Below are positions 1 to 9,341 of a stretch of DNA of 64,000 nucleotides, one piece after another (position 1 is the first letter of the stretch; every line of letters starts with the position of its first letter). The translations under genes were made by a program, and so were the position numbers. Source of the DNA: JAMXLO01 sp963776505 (GTDB lineage Bacteria > Pseudomonadota > Alphaproteobacteria > Acetobacterales > Acetobacteraceae); contig CAVZNH010000066.1 of assembly GCA_963776505.1 (NCBI GenBank), forward strand, positions 1-64,000, in the 5' to 3' direction. A model generated the notes under the pieces. The model was not told the DNA's origin. It did no database searches and saw nothing but the letters and a program-made list of their open reading frames with translations.

Positions 1-1432
1 CCGATCCTTTGGTGGCCAAGGCCTGGCACGACTATCAGGCAGCGTTTACCCGTGGGCAAAGACTGGTAGCCAGGTTGTATCTGCATCAGAAAGTCGGCGG
101 GGGTGGCGCCGCTCTGGGTGGGAAACTCGACCTCTATCGCGTGTTTGCCGACGCATGGTGGGGTTGCTTGGCGGCGACGGCGCCATCGGCATGGTTGTTC
201 CATCGGCATTCCACGCGAATGAGGGCGCAACCGGAATCCGCAAGTTTTTTCTGCAGCACACGAGGGTCGAGCGATGTCTGTCGTTCGAAAACCGCAAGAG
301 CCTGTTCGACATACACGCGAGATACAAGTTTGCTCTGATAATCGCGCGGCGCCCAGGGCCAACAAGCGAGATGCTCTGTGGATTTTATCTGACGGACTTT
401 CGGGAACTCGAGGAGCATAGCCGGTGGATGAGTACGACCGTGACTTCGTCGCTGCCTCCGGCGGTGCCTATGCGACCTTATTGGAGTTGCGCGAACCCGC
501 GGACCTGGTGCTCGCGCGGCGCATGTTCCTCGGGCAGCGTGGTCTCGGGGCGTGGATGCAAGATGTTGGCATAGTGTTCAGCCGCGAAATCCATATGAGC
601 GACGATGCCGGCCGCTTTACCTTGCTGCGGCAGCCGTTGCGGCCAAAGCCAAGACTGATAAGTCCGGACATGATCCGCGAGATTCGCAAAGGCGACTATC
701 TCGCACTCCACGAGGGCAAGACGATCCACCAGTTCAGTGACCGGCGGACAATCTTGCCTCGGTACGCGATAGGTCTGGCCGAGTTGGCGGACAAGCCTAT
801 GTCTATGGAGAGCACACTCTACTATCGTGCGGCGTGCCGCGAAATCGCAAGGTCGACCGATGAGCGCACGGCTATTGCGGCCATCTTACCCCCGGGGGCT
901 TTGCGGTCACACCATCAGTGTCGAGCGCCGGCCGGCCCGAAGACCCAACGCTGCAGCTCTCTCGCTGGTCGGCATCATGAACAGCTTCGCCTTCGACTGG
1001 TTATTGCGTCAGAAGGCGGCCATCCATGTCAGCCTGTACATCCTGTCCGAATTGCCGGTGCCCGAATTCGCACCGAGTGCTGATCGATTTCTGGCTCATG
1101 CCAGCCTGCGACTATCCTGCAACCACCGCGGCTTCGCGCTGCTCTGGCGTGAGCAGCTCGCTGACGCCTGGCTGGAGTCATCGCCGATTTATTCGTGGCC
1201 GGTGATCGGGGAGGAAGCCGACCGATGGCGGCTGCGTGCTGCAATGGACGCCGTCGTCGTGCACGCCTATCGGCTCAACCATGCGCAGTATGCGCGCATC
1301 CTCGCCGGGTTCAGCCACAAGTCGTTCCGAGAGGCTCCCGCGCTCTGTCTTGCGGCGTTCGACGAGCTCGCATGCAACGGCCTCGCACGATTTGCCGCGA
1401 CCACGATCCGTATTGCGACGTTCCCCTCGTGA
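1..1432 (+). pseudogene. N6-adenine DNA methyltransferase (Eco57I/class I type), C-terminal part, frameshifted
   Basis: Three overlapping reading frames together read as the C-terminal half of a large N6-adenine DNA methylase of the Eco57I / BREX PglX / type IIG kind. Frame 3 (3 to about 150) ends in GGKLDLYRVFA. Frame 2 (about 155-420) carries 'VPSAFHANEG' and 'FENRKSLFDIHARYKFALI', the post-catalytic region typical of these enzymes. Frame 1 (about 424-890) and frame 2 again (about 890-1432) hold the target-recognition-like part, including 'IMNSFAFDWLLRQK' and 'LSELPVPEF'. At least three frame changes break it, and the 5' end lies outside the window. In intact form it would methylate adenine for restriction or phage defence. 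No restriction, BREX or DISARM partner is visible here. The family is inferred from motifs; the exact subtype is unknown. Confidence 0.7.
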
Positions 1433-1560
1433 CGTCGCTGGCGCCGCCAGTCCTCTGCCTACCCGATACGGTAGTTCGCCAGCGCAGTCTGCTGCCGCCT
1501 GGTACTGGCCCCGTCAGCGCATGAGGCGTATCAGGTCGGCAAGCGGTTCGGGGGGAAACA

Positions 1561-3187
1561 ATGGCGGGAGACACGGAGAGCTTCGACTATATTGTCACTG
1601 GCGCCGGTTCGGCCGGCTGCGCTGTCGCGGCTCGACTCAGCGAATCCGGGCAGTACCGGGTGCTGCTGTTGGAAGCGGGCGGCAAGGATCGCAATCCTTG
1701 GATCCACATCCCGATGGGCTTCTCTCGGGTCTACGCCGATCCGCGCGTCAATTGGATGTACGAGAGCGAGCCCGAGGCGCAGCTCGGCGGCCGCCGACTG
1801 TATCAGCCGCGCGGCAAGGTCCTCGGCGGCACAAGTTCAATCAACGGCATGGTGTATATGCGGGGGAATGCCGCCGACTACGACGAATGGCGCCAGCGAG
1901 GCTGCACCGGCTGGGATTGGGACAGCGTGCTGCCGTACTTCAAGAAAGCGGAACACCAGGAGCGCGGCGCCAACGAGTTCCACGGCTCTGGCGGCCCGCT
2001 GCATGTGTCTGATCAGCCGCACCGTTCGGAACTCGCGGATCGGCTGGTGGAGGCAGCAATCCAGGCGGGGCTGCCGGCGATCGAGGACTTCAATGACGGA
2101 CGCCAGGAAGGAGCTGGGTATTTCCAGAGCACCACAGGCAAGCACCGCCGCTGGAGCACCGCGACGGCGTATCTGCGGCCCGCGCGCGGGCGCAGCAATC
2201 TGGTGGTGCGCCCGGACGCGCATGCCACGCGCGTTCTGATCGAGGACGGGCGTGCCGCTGGCGTTACCTATGTCAGCGGCGGGGCGACGCACACCGTGCG
2301 TGCCGGTGGTGAAGTGATCATCAGCGGCGGCGTCTTCAATTCGCCGCAACTGCTGCAACTGTCCGGCATAGGGCCGGGCGCGCTGCTGCAGGATATCGGC
2401 GTACCGGTGATCCGCGACATGCCGGCGGTTGGCAGGCATCTACAGGACCACTTCTACGTCCGGCTGGCGTTTCGCTGCACCAGGCCGATCACGATGAACG
2501 AACTCGCCAACAGCCTGCCGCGCAAGGTAATCGCAATGGCGCAGGTACATGCTGCTTCGCGCCGGCCCGCTCGCGGCGAATGGCGTTACCGCGGGTGCCT
2601 TCGCGCGCAGCGATCCCCGTCTGGAGCGGCCTGATCTGCAATTCAACTTCACACCGTGGAGCTACGCCTCGCGCGACGCCAGGGGTGCTGTCGCGCACCC
2701 GTTTCCCGGTTTCAGCCTGAGCGCGGTGCATCTGCGTCCGGACAGCCGTGGCACCGTAAACATCAAGAGCCCCGATCCACTGACTCCGCCCGCCATCAGG
2801 TTCAACTTCCTGGAAACGCAATCCGATCTGCAAGCACTCACGGTCGGCGTGCGGCTGGCGCGCACGTTCACCCAGCAGCCGGCACTCGCACCCTATGTGG
2901 CCGAAGAGCTCCTTCCTGGGCCGATGGTGAACACCGATGCCGAGTTCGAGGCGAACATACGCATGAATGCGAATTCCAATCTGCATCCTGTCGGCACGTG
3001 CCGCATGGGCCCGGAAGGCGACACGGTGGTCGACGCGCGTTTGCGGGTTCATGGCGTTGGACGGCTGCGTGTGGCTGACGCGTCCATCATGCCAACCGTG
3101 CCGGCGGGCAACACCAACGCGCCATCCATCATGATTGGGGAGAAGGCGGCCGACATGATCCTGGAGGATGCGCGAGAATCGGCATGA
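1561..3187 (+). CDS. GMC-family FAD-dependent dehydrogenase (choline/alcohol dehydrogenase-like), one frameshift
   Basis: Glucose-methanol-choline oxidoreductase, expected to oxidise an alcohol using FAD. The N-terminal Rossmann motif 'VTGAGSAGCAVAARL' is at about residues 11-25, and the GMC signature 'RGKVLGGTSSINGM' follows at about 87-100. The C-terminal half carries the active-site His in 'SNLHPVGTCRMG' and the Asn/Pro-type 'GNTNAPSIMIGEKAAD' segment. The start is supported by a GGGGGG-rich ribosome site just before the ATG. One extra base near 2541-2546 moves the frame, so the gene reads as 1561-2634 followed by 2549-3187. Correcting it gives about 540 residues, a normal family length. 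A c-type cytochrome gene follows 30 bp downstream, suggesting electrons pass to the respiratory chain. The substrate is unknown. Confidence 0.85.
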
Positions 3188-3217
3188 CGTGAGACAAGAG
3201 GCACCTCAAACGTCAAT

Positions 3218-3586
3218 ATGGACGCAGCAATGACGCGCAGATGGAGCAACCCGTTTCTGGCTCGGATGACCATTCCGCTACTGATTTCGGTTCTTTCGGC
3301 CGCCTGGATACACGACGCTAACGCGCAGCAGGACGGCGATGTCGCGGCCGGCCGACAGCTTGCCGAGACCTGGTGCAGCTCATGCCATGTTGTCGGTCCC
3401 ACGACGGTTCATGGCACCAGCAACGGTGTCCCGACATTCGTTGCCATTGCGGGGATGAAGGCGACGACTGCCATGTCCCTGCGGGTATTTCTGCAGACGC
3501 CGCACGCGCAGATGCCTGATCTGCACCTGAGCCGGAACGAGATCGACGATCTTGCGACCTACATTCTTAGTCTGCGACCCAGATGA
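3218..3586 (+). CDS. Exported monohaem c-type cytochrome
   Basis: A 122-residue protein with an N-terminal signal sequence (hydrophobic stretch at about residues 18-32, cleavage probably after 'DANA'). A single haem-binding CSSCH motif lies near residue 54, and a Met in 'HAQMPDLHLS' near residue 97 is a likely axial ligand. It is a class I cytochrome c of about 90 mature residues and should act in the periplasm. It follows the GMC dehydrogenase by 30 bp on the same strand and may be its electron acceptor; that pairing is inferred from position. An in-frame ATG at 3230 is an alternative start. Confidence 0.88.
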   Translation: MDAAMTRRWSNPFLARMTIPLLISVLSAAWIHDANAQQDGDVAAGRQLAETWCSSCHVVGPTTVHGTSNGVPTFVAIAGMKATTAMSLRVFLQTPHAQMPDLHLSRNEIDDLATYILSLRPR

Positions 3587-3675
3587 CGCAGGAGCGGTCT
3601 GGTAGCGGACCGTGCTGGCGCATCTCCGGTCCCAAGTCGTAGGCAGTGGAACACAGGGGGATGATGCGCGGCTCC

Positions 3676-3921
3676 TCAGTTGGTGCCGCTCCAGGGTGGA
3701 GCACCGAGGTTCACATCCTTCGCATCCGTAGAAGCGCCGGTGAGTGCTCCGGCTCCGCCACCGATCACTGCGCCCACCACGACACCAACCGGGCCGCCGA
3801 TCAGCCCTACCGCGGCACCCGTCGCCGCGCCTCCGGCTGCGCCTCCCTGGGTTCGGTCCGGCTGCGTCGCCCCACAGGCGCTGAGCAGGACTGCGACGGC
3901 AACCACGGCCGTTATCCGCAT
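3676..3921 (-). CDS. Small glycine-zipper lipoprotein
   Basis: The protein begins MRITAVVAVAVLLSACG, a lipoprotein signal with lipobox LSAC, so the mature protein should start at Cys and be lipidated. The rest is Gly/Ala-rich with repeated GGAAGGAATGAA- and GAVIGGGAG-like segments, the pattern of glycine-zipper (OsmB/SlyB-like) outer-membrane lipoproteins. I chose the ATG at 3921 because GGAGG sits about 8 bases before it. An ATG two codons earlier (3927) and a longer reading to 3999 are possible but put the ribosome site in the wrong place. About 81 residues. The function is unknown; related proteins are stress-induced envelope components. Confidence 0.72.
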   Translation of the reverse strand: MRITAVVAVAVLLSACGATQPDRTQGGAAGGAATGAAVGLIGGPVGVVVGAVIGGGAGALTGASTDAKDVNLGAPPWSGTN

Positions 3922-4415
3922 CGTCATACCCTCCGATTCGAGGCCTCCATCGTAGCGGGGGGGCTCGAGCCGCACCATAAACACGAAAAAGTGAGGCATC
4001 TATATAGATCGGTGGCTCAGAACCCGCTGCGCCACAATCGTTAGGTGTTCTGCCGAAGTGGGTCCAGGAAGGACTTGCCGTCCGCGCCACGTCCGTCGCA
4101 ATTACATATCTAAATCCAAGAAATAATAACATGCCAGCCTTTCGATAAGAAAGCGCAGACAGAAGGCCGATATTCCTTCCTGTGGGGGAACCGCGGCGGC
4201 GCGACCCTCCCTCCTGCCGGAGCCAGAAGCGGGGCGCCAGCGGCCGAGGGTGGTCGAAAGGCGGAGGCAATTATAATAGGATCGTAAAAATTTGATTACT
4301 TTGGACCATTTTTGAGGTATAACCCGTTTGTCGCCGTTGGGATAGCAAACTTAACGGCGGGCGGCGGGCCGCCGAGCTGCGCGCCGTTAGCTTTTCATAC
4401 TGGAGGGCCGAGTCG
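3922..4415. other. AT-richer intergenic region before the LuxR-type gene
   Basis: No convincing gene is seen in this stretch of about 490 bases. It is richer in A+T than its surroundings, mainly at 4085-4140 and 4265-4325. It contains a perfect 12-base palindrome, ATCTATATAGAT, at 3998-4009. The segment 4270-4320 is promoter-like (TTGATT, then TATAAC about 20 bases later), which is too wide a spacing for a confident call. It probably holds the promoters of the divergent lipoprotein and LuxR-type genes. Confidence 0.4.
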
Positions 4416-5198
4416 ATGGACATGCAATCGACCGAGAGAGTTCACGCCATCGCACCGGCACCAACTATCAGCGCCGGTCCCACACCTCGGCCGATGGCAC
4501 TGATCATTGCCGAGCGGCGTGACTTTTTCCGCGGCTGCCTGAGCCATTGGCTTGGCCAATTCAGCGATGAATTTCAGGCATTGGCCGTGCCAGATGTCGA
4601 GACGGCCCAGGACGAAGCCCCCCTCAAGGAGGCCGCCGCCATACTCATTGGCGCCGGCCGTGCCGAGCGGGCTGATGGGTGGTTGAGCCGGCAGGTCGAA
4701 TGGCTGCGCGCAAGATACCCTGAGGTGCCAATCGCCCTGCTGATGGAAACGCCCGATCCGAGCGAACCAAGGGCCGTTGAAACAATTTCCAGGCAATTAG
4801 GCGTGCAGGGGTGCATCACGACATCGACCAGTCTGAATGTGGCCGTGGCCGCGTTGCGACTTGTTGTAGCCGGCGGGCAGTACTTTCCGACGTCTCCGCA
4901 TGCAGTTCAGCCACCGGAAATGGCCGTGGCCACCGGGGGGCAGCCGGCGATCGCAGGCCAACACTTCGAGAAGCTGACCCCGCGCGAACTGGCGGTCCTG
5001 AGCGTTCTCGCCGTCGGTGCCCAGAACAAGATCATCGCGTATCGGCTGGGCATGTCGATGAGCACTGTGAAGGCCCACATGCACAGCATTATTCGAAAAC
5101 TCCATGTTCGAAACCGAACAGAGGCTGTGGTGGCGGCACGCACCATGGAGTTGACACCACGGAACGATGAACGCGGCGTCCTGACACAGGCAGCCTAG
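4416..5198 (+). CDS. LuxR/NarL-type transcription regulator with an atypical receiver-like domain
   Basis: A 260-residue protein. Residues about 27-155 look like a receiver (CheY-like) fold: 'MALIIAERRDFF' forms the first strand with an acidic turn, and 'AAILIGAGRAE' near residue 75 is where the phosphorylated Asp would normally lie. No Asp is present there, so it looks like a pseudo-receiver not controlled by ordinary phosphotransfer. A linker follows, then a clear LuxR helix-turn-helix at about 187-243 ('LTPRELAVLSVLAVG', 'KIIAYRLGMSMSTVKAHMH', 'KLHVRNRTEAVVAA'). A GGAGGG ribosome site lies 8 bases before the ATG. No sensor kinase is adjacent. Targets are unknown. Confidence 0.85.
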   Translation: MDMQSTERVHAIAPAPTISAGPTPRPMALIIAERRDFFRGCLSHWLGQFSDEFQALAVPDVETAQDEAPLKEAAAILIGAGRAERADGWLSRQVEWLRARYPEVPIALLMETPDPSEPRAVETISRQLGVQGCITTSTSLNVAVAALRLVVAGGQYFPTSPHAVQPPEMAVATGGQPAIAGQHFEKLTPRELAVLSVLAVGAQNKIIAYRLGMSMSTVKAHMHSIIRKLHVRNRTEAVVAARTMELTPRNDERGVLTQAA

Positions 5199-5273
5199 CT
5201 AGGTCCGACGGCAGCGGCGTTGATGGTCGCGAGGTTATTGTCGAGCACTTTGTCCCGCCGGAATGGACGGGAA

Positions 5274-5311
5274 CCTGGCCCGGCATCCCCTCGCGAGAAT
5301 GCCGGGCCAGG
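5274..5311. terminator. Perfect 13-bp inverted repeat after the LuxR-type gene
   Basis: The arms CCTGGCCCGGCAT (5274-5286) and ATGCCGGGCCAGG (5299-5311) are perfectly complementary around a 12-base loop, 75 bp after the regulator's stop codon. The stem is strong but no T-run follows, so it may be a terminator, an mRNA-stabilising hairpin or a repeat element. Confidence 0.5.
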
Positions 5312-5504
5312 CGACGGCAGCGGCAACTGGACCGGACCTGCCTTCCGCGCACTGTATGGAAATAGGGTTGCATTTTAGTTGAAGGCCGCTGGCTTCACGG
5401 ATCCGACACGGCGGCTGTTGGCCGCCGACCGGACATTGCGGGGCCTCCGTCCGCCTGATGGTCCGAAGACTATGTCAGACAACCAAATGATTCCGGATGG
5501 ACAA

Positions 5505-5801
5505 TTAGAGCCTAAGCCAACTCCGATTGTCGAGCGCGGGGTTGTGGAACCGCAGACGGTCACCAAAGGATGGGCGTGACATCGCTGACGGTGGTGCATG
5601 CGGTGCATTCGGCATCCGGATCGTCGGCATCCGCGTCGACGGTAACCCACGGAAGGAGGATCCTCGTCCCGGGAAACCAGGGAAACTCCTGGAGGTGCCC
5701 CACCCCCAAGCCGATCCACCAAAACTGCCCTGACCTCCCCGGGCGTCGACTTGCGACGGAATGAACAAGAGGCCCAGGAACAGGATCAGAACCACCCACA
5801 T
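5505..5801 (-). CDS. Possible small exported Gly/Phe/Arg-rich protein
   Basis: A 98-residue reading frame starting MWVVLILFLGLLFIPSQVDA, which looks like a signal peptide with cleavage after VDA. A Gly/Ser/Phe-rich and then Arg/Pro/Met-rich tail follows ('GGSAWGWGTSRSFPGF', 'RMPTIRMPNAPHAPPSAM'). The ribosome site before the ATG is weak and there is no recognised domain. The signal-like N-terminus is the only real support, and the opposite strand has no better candidate. Function unknown. Confidence 0.4.
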   Translation of the reverse strand: MWVVLILFLGLLFIPSQVDARGGQGSFGGSAWGWGTSRSFPGFPGRGSSFRGLPSTRMPTIRMPNAPHAPPSAMSRPSFGDRLRFHNPALDNRSWLRL

Positions 5802-6110
5802 AGGCCAAGGCTACGCGCAGGGCCGTTACGCCACAAGAGTAACGCTCCGTGCGATAAGTCAGAGCACGAGCCGATCAGCACCGATTGCGGGCCGCGGTGA
5901 TGCGTACAGTCTTCATGTCGCATCCACAGGCCACCCAGGCCAAGGACCCTCCTCGTCGTCGACCCAACAAGGTGTCGCGACCGTCGGCGAATCTGCATCC
6001 GCAGTCAGTGACCAACTTTACTCCCCCGAAGCTGTGGCGCAGGCTCATCGCCGCAAACATGTCTGAGCCAGACTGCAAGGGCTCAATCCGATGCAAGCGG
6101 AGGAAACAAT
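5802..6110. other. Intergenic region without a clear gene
   Basis: About 310 bases separate the possible exported protein and the SnoaL-like gene. Short open frames exist on both strands, but none has a good ribosome site, signal or recognisable domain. The only signal seen is the AGGAAACA-type ribosome site of the following gene. Confidence 0.4.
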
Positions 6111-6575
6111 ATGAACATCAGTCGTCGTGGTCTGACCGGACCATCGGCCCTGCTGGGACTCGTAGCGGTTGGTATTCTCGGAGCCAGAGCAGCCTATGCT
6201 TTGACGGCTGACGAGGAGGCCGTGGCGAAGCGTCTTGAAGCGTTTCGCTCTGCCCAGGTTGCCGCCGACGCGAAGGCATTCGACGAACTCTGCGCGGCGG
6301 AGCTGAGCTATAGCCACTCCGACGCCCACGTCGAGGACAAGGCGACGTTCATCAAGAACGCCACTGCCGGTAAATCGAAGTTCCTGCTACTGGAATACAA
6401 AGACCCTACAATCCGCGTGGTCGGCGATGCCGCGATCGTGCGGTTCCATTGGGTGGCCGAGAGCGAGGCGATCCCCGACGGCAAGAAGAGTTCCACCAAT
6501 CTTCACATCCTGATGAACTGGCAAAAACAAGGCGCGGACTGGAAACTGCTGTCACGCGCGTCCACCAAACTCTGA
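6111..6575 (+). CDS. Exported SnoaL/NTF2-like (DUF4440-type) protein
   Basis: A 154-residue protein. The N-terminus 'MNISRRGLTG' followed by a hydrophobic stretch and 'AYA' resembles a signal peptide; the twin Arg with Gly-Leu suggests possible Tat export. The mature part ('VAKRLEAFRSAQVAADAKAF', 'ELCAAELSYSHSDAHVEDKA', then 'VVGDAAIVRFHW' and 'LHILMNWQKQGADWKLLSRA') is a cone-shaped NTF2-like fold of the DUF4440/SnoaL-like kind. A strong GGAGGAAACAAT site precedes the ATG. Such proteins are often binding proteins or unassigned enzymes. It is transcribed alone and no substrate can be inferred. Confidence 0.8.
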   Translation: MNISRRGLTGPSALLGLVAVGILGARAAYALTADEEAVAKRLEAFRSAQVAADAKAFDELCAAELSYSHSDAHVEDKATFIKNATAGKSKFLLLEYKDPTIRVVGDAAIVRFHWVAESEAIPDGKKSSTNLHILMNWQKQGADWKLLSRASTKL

Positions 6576-6632
6576 CGGTGCCAACCCTCGGCACTCCCGG
6601 CGTTGCCTGACGAAGCTCGAATAGCTGCCGGG

Positions 6633-6959
6633 CTAATTCTTCCGGCGTTCTTCCGAGCGGTGCTGTTCAATGACCTCAGGCTCCTCGTCGTCGAGTTGGG
6701 CCAGTTCGCTGCGCGCCCTGCCCTCGGCCCGCAGCAGTTCATCAAGCTTGGCGTGAATCGCCTGCGTGTCCCGATGCTCGGCGCGCTGGATGAATAGCGT
6801 CATGAGCAGTGTCGCGATGGTCGCAACCGCGTGCCAATCGAAGCTTTTGGGGTCGGATATGAGCCAAACTCCAACATAGCAGACCAAAATGATAAACGCG
6901 GTGGGATGTGCCATGAGCGCTCCCAACCGCGTGAGCGCGGGTTTGAAATAGCGACTCAT
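6633..6959 (-). CDS. Low-affinity iron permease family membrane protein
   Basis: About 108 residues, starting MSRYFKPALTRLGALMAHPT. Two membrane segments are visible: 'AFIILVCYVGVWLI' at about residues 21-34 and 'AVATIATLLMTLFIQ' at about 44-58. A polar tail follows, with 'RAEHRDTQAIHAKLDELLRA' and 'DDEEPEVIEQHR'. This is the short bacterial form of the Fet4-like low-affinity iron permease family, and the HRDTQAIHxKLDEL segment is its most recognisable part. The start at 6959 is chosen because GGAG lies 6 bases upstream; an ATG six codons earlier lacks this. Iron transport by the short bacterial form is a family label, not shown here. Confidence 0.82.
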   Translation of the reverse strand: MSRYFKPALTRLGALMAHPTAFIILVCYVGVWLISDPKSFDWHAVATIATLLMTLFIQRAEHRDTQAIHAKLDELLRAEGRARSELAQLDDEEPEVIEQHRSEERRKN

Positions 6960-7242
6960 CTCGATCTCCGACTCCAAGCATTATAGTTCTCGACGCCGTC
7001 GCGACGAAACGCAGGCGCCACGCATTCGTGCGCCATCGCAATCGGACGGAACAGCAGGCCTGCTCTCAACTTTAGCGGAGAGCAGTGCAACGGATCTGCC
7101 CCTGGTCCAGTTGAGCTCAACAACTTGCTCGTTGGGAACATCCCTGACGGTGCGAGCGACAAACTCCTTTGCGCAGGTTCTTGTGGCGTCTTCACCGCAG
7201 GGAAACGACCGGGAGCACCGCTATCAGAATGGACCGCATCGA

Positions 7243-8661
7243 ATGAGCGCGAGGGAGATCACAACCGACATACCGGCGCGGATTGACAGGCTGCCTTGGA
7301 GCCGATTCCACCTGCTCGTAGTCGTCGCGCTCGGCATCACCTGGGTGCTGGACGGCTTGGAAGTCACCATTGTCGGGTCGATCGGACCAATTCTGAAGGA
7401 CCGGCAGACGTTGGGCCTCTCGGACCAGGAGATTGGCAGCATCGCCGCCTGCTATGTCGCAGGCGCGGTTGCTGGTGCTCTTCTGTTTGGCTGGCTCACC
7501 GATCGATTTGGCCGACGTGTCATCTTCAACGTAACCCTCGGCATCTACCTCGCGGGCGTGCTGCTCACGGCGTTCTCCTGGAGCTTTTGGAGCTTCGCAG
7601 TCTTCCGTTGCCTGACCGGGCTCGGTATTGGCGGCGAATATGCAGCCATCAACTCGGCAATCGACGAGCTGATACCGGCGCGACTGCGCGGACGAGTTGA
7701 TCTTATCGTGAATGGCAGCTATTGGGCAGGCGCCGCCCTTGGTGCAGCGGGGTCGCTGTTGTTGTTGTCTGGTCGCCTTGTCGGGATCGATCTCGGATGG
7801 CGGCTTGGCTTCGGCATCGGCGCGGCGTTGGGCGGTTTTATCCTCTTTCTACGACGTTTTGTGCCCGAAAGTCCCCGATGGCAGGTAACTCACGGGCGAG
7901 ACAACGAAGCAAAACAAAACACCGATGAAATCGAACGCAAGGTCGGACCGGACCTGCCACCGGCGAAGGGCACTCTGAAGGTGCATCCGCAAAAGGTATT
8001 CGGTTTCAGGATCATTTTCGCAGCAATGCTGAATGATAATCGTGCGCGCAGCTTTCTGGCGCTGACCTTGATGGTGGCGCAGGCGTTCCTCTTCAACGCC
8101 GTGTTCTTCACCTATGGCCTGGTGCTGTCGACGTTCTACCATGTGCAGGATTCCAGGATCGGCTTATACATCCTGCCATTGTCCGCGGGGAATTTCCTGG
8201 GGCCCTTGCTGCTCGGACGTTTGTTCGACACGGTGGGCCGCAAACGGATGATCGTCGGCACATATGGCATGTCCGGCTGCATGCTGATTGCTGTAGCTGT
8301 ACTGTTCGGAAACGGCGTCCTTGGCCCCTGGACGCAGACCTTTTGCTGGATCGCGATTTTCTTTATCGCATCGGCGGCAGCAAGTTCGGCTTACCTCACT
8401 GCGAGCGAGATCTTTCCTTTGGAGACTCGTGCAATGGCTATCGCGGTATTTTATGCGCTGGGCACGCTGTTGGGCGGCGTCACCGGCCCATTTTTGTTTG
8501 GCCAGCTAATTAGTACGGGCAGTGAATGGGCTGTGGCAGGAGGCTATCTGGGAGCTGCCACGTTGATGATTGGCGCAGCGGTGTGCGAAGCTTTCTTCGG
8601 TATCGAGGCAGCGGGCAAGTCTCTTGAGGATGTGGCGCGGCCGCTTTCCAGCGGGGGTTAG
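7243..8661 (+). CDS. MFS transporter (sugar/organic-acid:proton symporter type)
   Basis: A protein of about 472 residues with around 12 membrane segments. The first conserved MFS loop motif is 'GWLTDRFGRRVIF'. 'GLGIGGEYAAINSAIDE' in helix 4-5 is typical of the metabolite:H+ symporter and aromatic-acid symporter groups, and the second-half copy 'GRLFDTVGRKRMI' is present. A soluble central loop contains 'FVPESPRW'. I place the start at MSAREITTD (7243), because the reading upstream to 7111 has no membrane or domain content; no strong ribosome site settles it. The gene stands alone. The substrate is unknown, though a carboxylate or sugar is likely for this type. Confidence 0.85.
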   Translation: MSAREITTDIPARIDRLPWSRFHLLVVVALGITWVLDGLEVTIVGSIGPILKDRQTLGLSDQEIGSIAACYVAGAVAGALLFGWLTDRFGRRVIFNVTLGIYLAGVLLTAFSWSFWSFAVFRCLTGLGIGGEYAAINSAIDELIPARLRGRVDLIVNGSYWAGAALGAAGSLLLLSGRLVGIDLGWRLGFGIGAALGGFILFLRRFVPESPRWQVTHGRDNEAKQNTDEIERKVGPDLPPAKGTLKVHPQKVFGFRIIFAAMLNDNRARSFLALTLMVAQAFLFNAVFFTYGLVLSTFYHVQDSRIGLYILPLSAGNFLGPLLLGRLFDTVGRKRMIVGTYGMSGCMLIAVAVLFGNGVLGPWTQTFCWIAIFFIASAAASSAYLTASEIFPLETRAMAIAVFYALGTLLGGVTGPFLFGQLISTGSEWAVAGGYLGAATLMIGAAVCEAFFGIEAAGKSLEDVARPLSSGG

Positions 8662-9341
8662 GGCGGTGGTCCCCCGGCCGAGTGCTGAGTTAAGCACGCT
8701 GCCCTCGCAAAGATCTCAGCGCGCTGCGCCGACGGTTGGCCTACAATGCGACCAGCGACGCGACTGCATGGGAAGCGGAAACTGTCAGCACCGCGCAGGT
8801 TGCACTGACCGATATCACAGCCGACGCCGGCCTCGGCGGTAACGGGGCCATGGACGCGCTGGGAAGTTTCGGCTGCGTCGCGGCTGCTGCCTCCACGATG
8901 ATCTAATCCACAGCCCCAGTCGTGAAAGTTCGTGGACGAGCTACAAAGGGAAGGAATTGGCCAAAGCGAGATATATGTTCCCCGACCCGACGCACGCGAC
9001 CGCACAACGGACGCGCACAGGGGTCTGGCTTCACTCGCGGTCGAGGTTCGCGGAGATGCGCGCCAGAAGGCATCCTTGCCTTCCGGGAAATAGACGTCGA
9101 TGCAACTGTCCCACAATCGTTTGCCGGTACAATTGTCCGGCCAGATTTGGCAAATTCAGATAACGTCCTACGGCTGTCTCGAAGGCGCCGCTCCTGTCGG
9201 TGACCTGCGGCGGCTCCCCGTCTCGCCTAGCACACGACTGCGTGAAGCATTCGAGTTGGATCGGCATACGGTTTCGGTGCTCATCAAGCCATGCCACACC
9301 CTTCTACCCCGGTCGATCTCGCGAAGAAGGAGCCTCCAATC
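8662..9341. other. Long intergenic region before transketolase; possible coding relic
   Basis: No clear gene in 680 bases. A + strand reading at about 8733-8906 gives a protein-like run, 'AYNATSDATAWEAETVSTAQ' and then 'LGGNGAMDALGSFG', ending at TAA without a start codon or ribosome site. It may be the tail of a decayed gene, but I do not recognise a family. The minus-strand frame covering 8658-9116 has no recognisable content. The last 100 bases presumably carry the transketolase promoter. Confidence 0.35.

Noticed and set aside
3230..3586. Alternative start of cytochrome c at the second ATG
   Set aside because: Both ATGs give a signal peptide and neither has a good ribosome site, so the longer form was kept with the alternative noted.
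6603..6797. Small + strand frame overlapping the iron-permease-like gene
   Set aside because: A shadow of the minus-strand gene, which has a clear two-helix family pattern and a ribosome site.
8658..9116. 152-residue minus-strand frame between the MFS transporter and tkt
   Set aside because: No ribosome site, signal, membrane segment or family resemblance; Ser/Arg/Cys composition typical of chance frames.
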